Shown in pieces: positions 7,794 to 15,850 of a stretch of 64,000 nt of DNA (the first letter of the stretch is position 1; every line of letters starts with the position of its first letter). Made by a program: the position numbers and the translations under genes. Source of the stretch: CAWJEL01 sp964647255 (GTDB lineage: Bacteria; Chloroflexota; Anaerolineae; CG2-30-64-16); NCBI GenBank assembly GCA_964647255.1, contig CAZYGI010000011.1, positions 1 to 64,000 on the forward strand, written 5' to 3'. Under the pieces are notes generated by a model. The model was not told the DNA's origin, searched no databases, and saw only the letters and a list, made by a program, of their open reading frames with translations.

Positions 7794-9053
7794 ATGACTC
7801 TAGGACAGCGTCTTCGCCCCCTGCGCGTCCGCCTGCTGATGATGTTGGCAGTCGTCGGGCCGGGTATTATCACTGCGAACGTAGACAACGACGCGGGCGG
7901 CATCACCACCTATTCGGTGGCCGGCGCGCACTACGGTTATGGCATGCTGTGGATGATGCCGCTCGTCGCGTTGGCGCTGATCATCATCCAGGAGATGAGC
8001 GCGCGGCTGGGGGTCGTCACGGGCAAAGGCTTGGCCGATCTGATCCGCGAACGGCTGGGGGTGAAGCTCACGGCCATCGTCATCGGCGTCCTGCTCTTCG
8101 CGAACCTGGCGAACACCGTCAGCGAGTTTGCGGGCGTGGCCGCGAGCATGGAAATTTTCGGGGTCAACAAGTACATCTCCGTGCCCATCGCCGGCGTGCT
8201 TGTCTGGCTGCTGATGGTTAAAGCCAACTACAAGACGGTTGAGCGCGTCTTCCTGGTCGCCAGCGCGATTTATCTGGCCTACGTGGCGTCGGGCATCCTG
8301 GCGCGGCCGCCGTGGGGCGAGGTCGCTCGGGCGTTCGTCACGCCGAGCTTCCAGTTCGATGCCGGCTACGTGACACTTTTCGTGACGATCATTGGCACGA
8401 CGATCGCGCCGTGGATGCAGTTCTACCAGCAATCATCCATTGTTGATAAGGGGCTGAAGATCAGCGATTACGCCTACGAGCGGATTGATGTGGTGTTCGG
8501 CTCGATTTTCGCGGTGGTCGTCGCCTCGTTCATCACCATCGCCTGCGCGGCAACCCTGAACGCAAACGGGATTCGCGTCGAGACGGCCAAAGATGCCGCG
8601 CTGGCATTGGGGCCGTTGGCAGGGAAATACGCGTCGGTGCTGTTTGCGTTAGGGCTGTTGAACGCCTCGGTCTTTTCGGCGGCGATCCTGCCGCTTTCGA
8701 CTGCGTATGTGGTATGCGAGGCATTCGGCTGGGAGGCGGGGGTGGATCGCGGCCTGCGCGAGGCGCCGATCTTCTTCGGTGTGTACACCGCGCTGATTGT
8801 CCTGGGTGCGGCGGTGATCCTGCTGCCGATCCAATCGCTGGTGAAGACGATGATGGCGAGCCAGACCCTCAACGGTGTGCTGCTGCCGGTGATCCTGGTT
8901 GTGATGCTGCAGCTGATCAACAACCGGCGCCTGATGGGGCGGTTTGTCAACGGCCGTTGGTTCAACGTGCTCGCGTGGGTGATGGTGGTCCTGTTGATCC
9001 TGTTGACGCTGATCTTGATCATCGTGAGCGTCTTTCCGGGATTCTTGCGTTAG
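7794..9053 (+). CDS. NRAMP/SLC11-family divalent cation transporter, atypical site
   Basis: A 419-residue polytopic membrane protein with 11 or so helices. The N-terminal segment VVGPGIITANVDNDAGGI and the later SEFAGVA and WMQFYQQS segments identify the NRAMP fold. The metal-site motifs deviate: helix 1 reads DNDAGG at 31-36 where Mn/Fe NRAMPs have DPGN, and helix 6 reads TIAPWMQ at 203-209 where they have the MPH motif, so the metal-coordinating Met is Ala205. Loss of that Met is characteristic of NRAMP-related Mg2+ transporters and other non-transition-metal members (family knowledge), so Mg2+ or another hard cation is more likely than Mn2+ or Fe2+ (inference). The start is ATG 7794 with AAAAGGA upstream. 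The upstream neighbour is a pore-less MgtE-type sensor. Confidence 0.85.
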   Translation: MTLGQRLRPLRVRLLMMLAVVGPGIITANVDNDAGGITTYSVAGAHYGYGMLWMMPLVALALIIIQEMSARLGVVTGKGLADLIRERLGVKLTAIVIGVLLFANLANTVSEFAGVAASMEIFGVNKYISVPIAGVLVWLLMVKANYKTVERVFLVASAIYLAYVASGILARPPWGEVARAFVTPSFQFDAGYVTLFVTIIGTTIAPWMQFYQQSSIVDKGLKISDYAYERIDVVFGSIFAVVVASFITIACAATLNANGIRVETAKDAALALGPLAGKYASVLFALGLLNASVFSAAILPLSTAYVVCEAFGWEAGVDRGLREAPIFFGVYTALIVLGAAVILLPIQSLVKTMMASQTLNGVLLPVILVVMLQLINNRRLMGRFVNGRWFNVLAWVMVVLLILLTLILIIVSVFPGFLR

Positions 9054-9064
9054 TGGGGAGTTTC

Positions 9065-10792
9065 ATGGCTCGGTTTCTTTACCGTCCGGCCGATATTCCT
9101 AAACCGGCCTTCACCATCGGTGATGGCCTGATCCTGCTCGGCCTGGCCACGCTGTTGTACGCAGGCGCCCGGCTGGCGTTGCGCGTCCCCGCGGTCATCG
9201 CCGGGCCGGACATCTCACTGCGGTTCAGCGCGTTGCCCTGGTATGCGCTGCTGTCAGTCGGGCGGATGCTGGCCGCCTATCTTCTCTCGCTCATCTTCAG
9301 CCTGGCGTATGGCTATTACGCGGCGCGCAACCGCACCGCCGAGCGGGTGTTGATGCCGCTGCTCGACGTGCTGCAGAGCGTCCCCATCCTGTCGTTCCTG
9401 CCCGTCGTGATCCTCAGCCTCAGCGCGGTGCTGCCGCAAAGCCTGGCCGCCGAGCTGGCCGCCATCGTGTTGATCTTCACCTCGCAGGCTTGGAACATGA
9501 CCTTCAGCTTCTACCAGTCCATGACCACGATCCCCACGGAGCAGCGGGAGGCCGCGGCGATCTTCCGGTTGGACCCCTGGCTGCGTTTCAAGACGATGGA
9601 GTTGCCCTTTGCGGCGTTGGGGTTGGTGTGGAACAGCATCATGAGCTGGTCGGGTGGTTGGTTCTTTCTGATGGCAGCCGAGATCTTCAACGTTGGGGCG
9701 CGGGACTTTCGGCTGCCCGGCCTCGGCTCCTACCTTCAGACCGCTGCCAACGCGGGTGACGTCCGCGCGGTCGTTGGCGGCTTGATGATGTTAGTCCTGG
9801 TGATCCTCTTGCTGGACCAATTCGTCTGGCGTCCGGTGCTGGCCTGGGCGAACAAGTTCAAGGTCGAGATGGTGAGCGCCGAGGACGCGCCCACGTCGTG
9901 GTTTCTGGAGGTGCTGACGCGTTCGTGGCTGTTCGAACAGTTCACCGGCCGGGTGCTGCATCCGGTCAGTGAACGGCTGGATCGCGTTTTGCGTAGACGC
10001 CTGGCGTCAGCGATCCCTGCTCCGGTCGAGCTGGCATCGGCGGGGCGGCCTTCGTCGGCTGCACTGCTGTTCGGCGGTGTGATTGCGCTGGTCTTTCTCT
10101 ACGGCGGCTATCAGGCCGTGCGGCTGGCCGCTACCTTGCCGGCAGCCGATTGGGCGCGCGTCGGTTTGGGGGTGCTGGCGACGTTGGGACGCGTTTCGGT
10201 GGCGCTGGTCCTCACCCTGCTGTGGACGATCCCCGTCGGTGTTGCGATCGGTACGAACGCGCGATTGGCCCGCATCCTTCAGCCGATCGTTCAGGTGGTT
10301 GCCTCGATCCCAGCCACTGCGATCTTTCCCGTGCTGCTGTTGGCCCTGCTGCGTGCACCCGGTGGGCTTAACCTGGCGGCCGTGCTGTTGATGCTCATGG
10401 GGACGCAATGGTATTTGCTCTTCAATATTATCGCAGGAAGCACGGCGATCCCGCAGGATCTCAAGTTCACCACCGAACTGCTTCAGCTTTCACGCTGGGA
10501 TCGCTGGCGGATCTTGATCTTGCCAGCCCTGTTCCCGTACATCATCACCGGCGCCATCACGGCCAGCGGCGGCGCTTGGAACGCCAGCATCGTCGCCGAG
10601 CATGTGCAGTTCGGCGGGCAAACGCACAGCACGCTCGGCGTGGGCGCACTGATCGCCCAGGCCACCGGTTCAGCGAATTACGCGCTGTTGTTGGTGGCGA
10701 CGGTTGCGCTGGTGGGGACCGTAGTCTTGATTAACCGCATCCTCTGGCGGCGCATGTATCGGCTAGCGGAGACTCGCTTCAGGATGGAATAG
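9065..10792 (+). CDS. ABC transporter permease, two NitT/TauT-type domains fused
   Basis: A 575-residue integral membrane protein with two BPD_transp_1-type permease halves. The first spans about residues 55-265 with the cytoplasmic EAA-like loop TEQREAAAIFRLDPWLRF, the second about 345-570 with DLKFTTELLQLSRWDRWRI. The halves are joined by about 60 polar residues. The pattern resembles nitrate/sulfonate/taurine-class importers, in which two permease subunits normally pair; here one chain supplies both. ATG 9065 follows GGGGAG and lies 11 bases after the NRAMP stop, and the ATPase starts 17 bases downstream, so all are one operon. No substrate-binding protein is encoded nearby, so the substrate is open. 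Confidence 0.88.
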   Translation: MARFLYRPADIPKPAFTIGDGLILLGLATLLYAGARLALRVPAVIAGPDISLRFSALPWYALLSVGRMLAAYLLSLIFSLAYGYYAARNRTAERVLMPLLDVLQSVPILSFLPVVILSLSAVLPQSLAAELAAIVLIFTSQAWNMTFSFYQSMTTIPTEQREAAAIFRLDPWLRFKTMELPFAALGLVWNSIMSWSGGWFFLMAAEIFNVGARDFRLPGLGSYLQTAANAGDVRAVVGGLMMLVLVILLLDQFVWRPVLAWANKFKVEMVSAEDAPTSWFLEVLTRSWLFEQFTGRVLHPVSERLDRVLRRRLASAIPAPVELASAGRPSSAALLFGGVIALVFLYGGYQAVRLAATLPAADWARVGLGVLATLGRVSVALVLTLLWTIPVGVAIGTNARLARILQPIVQVVASIPATAIFPVLLLALLRAPGGLNLAAVLLMLMGTQWYLLFNIIAGSTAIPQDLKFTTELLQLSRWDRWRILILPALFPYIITGAITASGGAWNASIVAEHVQFGGQTHSTLGVGALIAQATGSANYALLLVATVALVGTVVLINRILWRRMYRLAETRFRME

Positions 10793-10809
10793 ACGGGAGG
10801 AATGATCGC

Positions 10810-12108
10810 ATGGTTGTCGCACCTGTCATGACGGATGTCACGCCGCTCCTCAATCTGGAGCAGATCACCAAGTCGTACGGTCAACCGCCGAAGCAGTTCG
10901 TGGCGATCAAAGACATCACTCTCACCATCAAAAGCGGTGAGTTTGTCTGCTTGTTGGGGCCCTCGGGGTGCGGTAAGTCCACGCTCCTGCGTATCATCAC
11001 CGGGCTGAACACAGCGACCAGCGGCGTTGTGCGCTATCGTAACCAACCCCTGACCGGCGTCAATCCACACGCCGCGATCGTTTTTCAGACGTTCGCCCTC
11101 TACCCCTGGCTCACGGTGCAGGAGAATGTGGAGGTTGCGCTCAAGGCGCGTGGGGTGCCCGAAGGCGAGCGGCGGACGCGGGCGGTGAAGCTGATTGACA
11201 CGGTTGGCCTGGACGGGTTCGAGACCGCTTATCCGCGCGAGCTTTCGGGGGGCATGCGGCAGAAGGTCGGTTTCGCCCGTGCGATGGCCGTCGAGCCGGA
11301 GCTCCTGTGCCTGGACGAGCCGTTTTCGGCCCTGGACGTGCTGTCGGCCGAAGCGCTGCGCAATGAGTTGATGGAACTCTGGCAGAACAAATCCATTCCT
11401 ACGCAGGCGATCCTGATGGTGACGCATAATATCGAGGAGGCTGTGCTGCTCGCGGACCGGATTATCGTGATGGGGAAAGAACCCGGCCATGTGGTGACGG
11501 AGTTTGCGGTGACGTTGCGCCAGCCGCGCCAACGCAAGGACACAGCTTTTCAAGCTCTGGCGGACAAGGTCTATGCTGCTGTAGCCGGTAAAACCGCGCC
11601 TGGGGAGACGTTGGGAACGGCGCCAGGCCAACCCGGCAAGACCCTTGCGTTGCCGAACGCCCGGCTGAGTGCGCTGGCCGGCCTTTTGGAACGGGTTGCG
11701 GGCGAGGGCGGCAAGCACGACTTGTATCGGTTGGCCGCAGAATTGAACATGGAGCTCGACGATGTGTTGCCCGTCGTGGAGGCGGGCGAACTGCTCGGCA
11801 TGCTGATGGTGCAGGAAGGTGACTTGCAATTGACGCCGTTGGGCCAGGCGTATGCCGACGCCAGCATCCTTGCGCGCAAGGAGTTACTGGCAGGTCGCGT
11901 GCTGCGTGTGCCGACCATGAACTGGATCTACGAGACGTTGCAGCAAGACGACGATCAGCGCGTGGCAAAAGAATACTTCATGGATCGGCTGCAAGAGGAA
12001 TTCGGGGACTGGGCCGGCGAACAACTCGATATCGCGATCAACTGGGGCCGGCACGCCGAATTGTTTGCCTTCGACGATGATACCGACGAGTTGTACCGTG
12101 AGTCTTGA
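10810..12108 (+). CDS. ABC transporter ATPase, NitT/TauT type with AAA-associated C-domain
   Basis: A 432-residue cytoplasmic ATPase. Walker A is GPSGCGKST near residue 55, the Q-loop region is FQTFALYPWL, the signature is LSGGMRQKVG, Walker B is LLCLDEPFSALD and the switch His is in VTHNIEEAV. After about residue 260 a second domain of about 150 residues (LAGLLERVAGEGGKHDLYRLAAELNM...) matches the AAA-associated C-terminal domain found on some nitrate/sulfonate-class ATPases, probably regulatory. The start at 10810 has GGGAGGA upstream. It pairs with the fused permease just upstream. The role of the transporter within a metal-homeostasis operon is not clear from sequence. Confidence 0.9.
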   Translation: MVVAPVMTDVTPLLNLEQITKSYGQPPKQFVAIKDITLTIKSGEFVCLLGPSGCGKSTLLRIITGLNTATSGVVRYRNQPLTGVNPHAAIVFQTFALYPWLTVQENVEVALKARGVPEGERRTRAVKLIDTVGLDGFETAYPRELSGGMRQKVGFARAMAVEPELLCLDEPFSALDVLSAEALRNELMELWQNKSIPTQAILMVTHNIEEAVLLADRIIVMGKEPGHVVTEFAVTLRQPRQRKDTAFQALADKVYAAVAGKTAPGETLGTAPGQPGKTLALPNARLSALAGLLERVAGEGGKHDLYRLAAELNMELDDVLPVVEAGELLGMLMVQEGDLQLTPLGQAYADASILARKELLAGRVLRVPTMNWIYETLQQDDDQRVAKEYFMDRLQEEFGDWAGEQLDIAINWGRHAELFAFDDDTDELYRES

Positions 12109-12174
12109 ATATTGCTTAGCGGAAGCAGAAGCGCCAACAACACCGTCCGTTCTGCGATCGTGCGCTCTCGATCA

Positions 12175-13518
12175 TCACTTCGGCGGCTCGTGCTGCATGG
12201 CAGCCAATCGGCGCTGGATCACCGCTAATCCTTTCCGGGCGGCCGCCTGGGCCTCTGGCTGGCGGTCGTCGAGGTGCGTGCGGTAGGCGGCTTCGGCATC
12301 GAGCAGCGTCTGTCGCCAGGTAGCTAGCACGCCGGGATCGGCCAGGGCCCAATCGTCGTTGATCCCCAAGCTGGTTTGCAGCGAGCCGGTCAGCGCCTGC
12401 AATTGTGCGTGGCCTGCGGTGGGTTGCGACTCGGCCTGGGGAAGCCGATAGATCACCCCATCGGCCGCGTGGGTGTACAGCACCGGCGCGGCCCAGCCCC
12501 GGGCATCTTCGTCGGCGTGTAGCACCGACACCATGCCGCGCGCATAGGTCAGCGCGACGTCCACCTGCCCCGCGCCGTCGCCCAGGCACAGTCGCTTGTA
12601 GAATTCCCGCGCAAAGGTGTGCGCGGCCGCATCTGTGATCGGATACTGCATCGCCACCACGGCGGGCACACCGAAACGCACCATTTGCGGCGCCAGCCCT
12701 TGGAAGCCGCGGCCGTCTTCCAGCTTGCCGCTGTTGCACGCGTTCATGATCACCAGCTTCACCGCCCGATAATTCACTGCCAGGCGTGACAGCGTGCCGC
12801 TGTGGATCCAATCGGCCGTGCCGTCAGGTTGGTTCAGGCCGATGTAACCCCGGCCGTCCACGAACGCGCCGTGCCCGCCGAAGTGGATGATGTCATAATC
12901 CCCAGTCAGCAGCGCGTCCGCAAGATCGGTGCGCGTCACCAGGCCCGCCAGCGTGCGCACCCGCAACGCGGTGGTGAGCGAGCTCGCCACTTCTTCGATG
13001 CTGCGTCGTTCGGCCGCAAGATCGAGATCGGCGGTCTGCGGCAGCACCAGCAGCAGGCTTAAGGGCAGCGCGGCCGCCTGCTCCGCCAGCGCGCCCAGGC
13101 GATTCGCCTGGTCAAAGTAGCGCACCAGCGGCGTGGCCGGCGAGAGCGCAAACAGATGCTCGCGCTCCGGGTCGCGGAGCAGCTCCCAGGGCCATGCGCT
13201 GATCTCCGGCGAGTCAATCGTCAACCGCAGCCGCAGCCCGCGGCCGTTCCGTTGGGCGCGATCCCAGGCCAGCCGCAGGTGCGTCTCCACTGGCTCTGGC
13301 GTGAGCCAGCGGAACAGTGCGCTGCCGGCCGCCGCCAGCGCAGCCTCGCCGTCACCCCGGACCTGGAGCTCGGCAACCTCTGCCAGATGCGCCCGCAGCT
13401 TTTCGTCGGGCGCAGGCAGCGCCGTGGCGACGCGCCCAAGCTCCTCTGCCAGGGCTGTCACGGGATAGCCGGCGCCCTGAAACTCGTTGATCGTGATGGT
13501 GAAGTCGTGGTATTGCAT
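12175..13518 (-). CDS. CHAT-domain caspase-like peptidase
   Basis: A 447-residue protein with a CHAT (caspase HetF-associated with TPRs) domain in the C-terminal two thirds. The PWELL motif at 110-114, the His-containing IIHFGGHGAF (candidate catalytic His216) and the Cys-containing VIMNACNSG (Cys261) give the His-Cys dyad, followed by AVVAMQYPITDAAA and FAREFYKRL, all typical. The N-terminal 90 residues are a small beta-rich or helical domain without TPRs. CHAT proteases are often executioners or regulators of partner proteins such as gasdermins or Csx-type systems; no such partner is adjacent. The gene is divergent from the YvcK-like gene and has its own promoter. The ATG has AAAGG nearby. 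Confidence 0.85.
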   Translation of the reverse strand: MQYHDFTITINEFQGAGYPVTALAEELGRVATALPAPDEKLRAHLAEVAELQVRGDGEAALAAAGSALFRWLTPEPVETHLRLAWDRAQRNGRGLRLRLTIDSPEISAWPWELLRDPEREHLFALSPATPLVRYFDQANRLGALAEQAAALPLSLLLVLPQTADLDLAAERRSIEEVASSLTTALRVRTLAGLVTRTDLADALLTGDYDIIHFGGHGAFVDGRGYIGLNQPDGTADWIHSGTLSRLAVNYRAVKLVIMNACNSGKLEDGRGFQGLAPQMVRFGVPAVVAMQYPITDAAAHTFAREFYKRLCLGDGAGQVDVALTYARGMVSVLHADEDARGWAAPVLYTHAADGVIYRLPQAESQPTAGHAQLQALTGSLQTSLGINDDWALADPGVLATWRQTLLDAEAAYRTHLDDRQPEAQAAARKGLAVIQRRLAAMQHEPPK

Positions 13519-13554
13519 AAGGACCTTTTATCGAGTCACAAATAATATGATATA

Positions 13555-13583
13555 ACTTTAGCATAAGAGGGATAAACGGTCAA
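13555..13583 (-). promoter_or_regulatory. Promoter for the CHAT gene
   Basis: On the minus strand TTGACC (13578-13583 on +) and TAAAGT (13555-13560) are separated by 17 bases, about 37 bases before the CHAT start. The -35 is good, the -10 matches four of six positions. Confidence 0.5.
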
Positions 13584-13616
13584 CTCCCCTGCGGCTGAAA
13601 AAAGCCCGGAATTGCT

Positions 13617-13645
13617 TTGACTTACCCCCGGTCTTCCCATATAAT
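13617..13645 (+). promoter_or_regulatory. Near-consensus promoter for the YvcK-like gene
   Basis: TTGACT at 13617-13622 and TATAAT at 13640-13645 with a 17-base spacer, one of the strongest promoters in the window. It leaves a leader of roughly 110 bases before the start at 13763. Confidence 0.8.
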
Positions 13646-13762
13646 GTCGCGGCGGTCGAGAGCCTATGCGAAAAAGGATGGCGTAGCTTCTTGTCGGCGT
13701 TTTGAACGGGTACAAGGCCCTATGCTGCGAGTGATTCGGATAGGCTTTTGAGTGAGGTGAGC

Positions 13763-15070
13763 ATGGCGCACTGGGTGGAGCAGGTGCCCCATCATCTGAA
13801 GTGGCTGCGGCCGGGCATGGGGGTCAAGCGCTGGATCGCCCTGCTTGTCGTCGGTTTGGGGGTGTTGACCCTCGCGGTGGCAGCGCTTTCGCGTGCCGTT
13901 GAGTTGCGCGGCCTCTGGACAATCCTCCAACAGCTTCACCTGCCGCGGCTGAACCCCACCGTTGAAGCCCTCATTCTCTTTCTGATCGGGAGCGGACTGG
14001 TGGCGGGCGGCGTTTACAACATCAACCGTACGCTGCTGTCGGCCTATCGGCGGACCAGCCCGGATGATGTGGTAGATGTCGTGTACCGGCACCGGCAGCG
14101 GCAGCGCGGGCCAAAGGTCGTTGCGATCGGCGGCGGGCATGGGCTGAACACGCTGCTGCGCGGCCTCAAGGAGCTCACCGACAACACCACGGCGATTGTC
14201 ACTGTGGCGGATGATGGCGGCAGCAGCGGGCGGCTGCGCCGCGATCTGGGGATGCTGCCGCCGGGCGACTTCCGCAACTGCATTGCGGCCCTGTCGGACG
14301 CCGAAGGCCTGGTTTCGCAGCTTTTTCAATATCGTTTCGGTTCGGACACTACGGATCTGGAAGGGCACAGCTTCGGCAACCTCTATTTGACCGCGATGAC
14401 GGCCATCACCGGCAGTTTTGAGGCGGCGCTCGAGCAATCCAGCCGGGTGTTGGCGGTGCGCGGGAGCGTGATCCCTTCGACGCTGGCCCAGGTGACGTTG
14501 TGCGCGGAGGTGTTGGCGCCGGCTGCCGCGGACACGGCCGCGACCGCCCATCGCGTCATCCAGGTGCGCGGCGAGTCGTCGGTAGGCAGCGCCAGCGGCC
14601 CGATTCAACGCGTGTACCTGGAACCCCACGATCCGCCCGCGTATCCCCGGGCCATCCGGGCCATCCTTGATGCCGACCTGATCGTGATCGGGCCGGGCAG
14701 CCTGTATACCAGCGTCCTGCCCAATCTGCTGGTGCCTGATCTGGCTGCAGCGCTCCTGTCCTCCCCCGCGTTTAAGATCTATGTTTGTAACGTGGCAACC
14801 CAGGCCGGCGAAACGGAGGGCTTTGACGTCGGCGCGCACGTGGAGGCCCTGCGCCAGCACGTCGGCGCCGAGATGATTACCACGGTGCTGGCGAACAACA
14901 CCTTCGGCCCCACCCCGCCGCCGGGCGCGGGGGTGGATTGGGTCCGGCTGCCCGCAAGCGCGCCGGTTGACTATCAACTGATTACTCGCGATCTGAGCAA
15001 TCCGCAATACCCCTGGCGGCACGATTCACGCAAGCTGGCGCAGTCACTGATCGAATTGATCGGCGGCTGA
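13763..15070 (+). CDS. YvcK/CofD-like gluconeogenesis-factor family protein, membrane-anchored
   Basis: About 435 residues. After an N-terminal region with two hydrophobic helices (about residues 23-45 and 72-95) comes the YvcK/CofD-like domain from about residue 115. It contains the nucleotide-binding signature GGGHGLNTLLRGLK, then TVADDGGSSGRLR, PPGDFRNCIAAL and FGNLYLTAM, plus IGPGSLYTSVLPNLL. In Bacillus the soluble YvcK binds UDP-sugars and controls carbon flux and cell-wall synthesis; here it is tethered to the membrane. It stands upstream of gap-pgk-tpiA, in keeping with a carbon-metabolism role (inference). The ATG at 13763 is chosen over TTG 13748; GAGGTGA is unusually close (two bases), so the exact start is uncertain. 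Confidence 0.87.
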   Translation: MAHWVEQVPHHLKWLRPGMGVKRWIALLVVGLGVLTLAVAALSRAVELRGLWTILQQLHLPRLNPTVEALILFLIGSGLVAGGVYNINRTLLSAYRRTSPDDVVDVVYRHRQRQRGPKVVAIGGGHGLNTLLRGLKELTDNTTAIVTVADDGGSSGRLRRDLGMLPPGDFRNCIAALSDAEGLVSQLFQYRFGSDTTDLEGHSFGNLYLTAMTAITGSFEAALEQSSRVLAVRGSVIPSTLAQVTLCAEVLAPAAADTAATAHRVIQVRGESSVGSASGPIQRVYLEPHDPPAYPRAIRAILDADLIVIGPGSLYTSVLPNLLVPDLAAALLSSPAFKIYVCNVATQAGETEGFDVGAHVEALRQHVGAEMITTVLANNTFGPTPPPGAGVDWVRLPASAPVDYQLITRDLSNPQYPWRHDSRKLAQSLIELIGG

Positions 15071-15092
15071 GCATTTTTGGAGGGAATCCCCG

Positions 15093-15662
15093 ATGACCCA
15101 AGAGCGATCCTGTGGCGACCATTTTGCCACCCTGTACCAGGTTGCACGCACCGTTAACTCCTCTCTCGACATCATGCAGGTTCTGCAGACGATTGTCAGT
15201 AGCGCCACCGAGGCGCTGGGGGTCAAGGCGTGTTCGTTGCGCCTGCTCGGTCCCGATGGGCGGCGCCTCATGTTTGGCGCGGCTGATGGATTGAGCGCTA
15301 ACTACCGCGCCAAGGGCGCCGTGGATTTGACCCATAGCGAGGTGGATCATCTGGCGCTCCTGCTCGCGAAGCCGGTGTACATCGCCGACGCGCGCAGCGA
15401 TGTCCGTTTCCAGTATCCCGAACAAGCGGCCGAGGAAGGGATCGTATCGGTGCTGGTGACGCCGCTGCGCGTCCAGGATCAGCCGATCGGCGTGCTGCGC
15501 GTTTACACTCAAGACGAGCGCACCTTCTCCGCCGCCGAGGTGGCGCTGGTCGAGGCGATTGCAAGCCTGAGCGCGCTTGCCATCGAAAATGCACGGCTTT
15601 ACGAGCGCCTGGACCGCAACTACCAGGCCGCGATCGAGTTTGGGGAGCGTCTGTTTGACTAA
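15093..15662 (+). CDS. GAF-domain protein
   Basis: A 189-residue cytoplasmic protein composed of one GAF domain (about residues 20-170): LYQVARTVNSSLDIMQVLQTIVS opening helix, then SLRLLGPDGRRL, AEEGIVSVLVTPLRV and PIGVLRVYT strands, ending in the ALAIENARLYERL helix. No output domain (kinase, GGDEF, HTH) follows, so it is a free-standing small-molecule or redox sensor or a partner module. It lies 22 bases after the YvcK-like stop with GGAGGGA as ribosome binding site, so the two are co-transcribed and may work together. The ligand cannot be told from the sequence. Confidence 0.85.
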   Translation: MTQERSCGDHFATLYQVARTVNSSLDIMQVLQTIVSSATEALGVKACSLRLLGPDGRRLMFGAADGLSANYRAKGAVDLTHSEVDHLALLLAKPVYIADARSDVRFQYPEQAAEEGIVSVLVTPLRVQDQPIGVLRVYTQDERTFSAAEVALVEAIASLSALAIENARLYERLDRNYQAAIEFGERLFD

Positions 15663-15850
15663 GGCCGCAGCCTATTTTTCCGCTCTCATTACGTGATGTA
15701 GCTCATATTCACCGCGCGCCCGCTATGATACACTTGCGCTGGTGAATAAAATGGGTGTATCCTCGGAGTGTCCAATGGCGCCGGCGCAGACATTGACCGG
15801 CGCGTTATTTTGTGGCGCGAGCCACGCCAGAGATCAAGGGAGGTTCTTCG

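Noticed and set aside
13646..13762. Riboswitch in the YvcK leader
   Set aside because: Only weak pairing is visible and no landmark of a named class; not enough to support a call.
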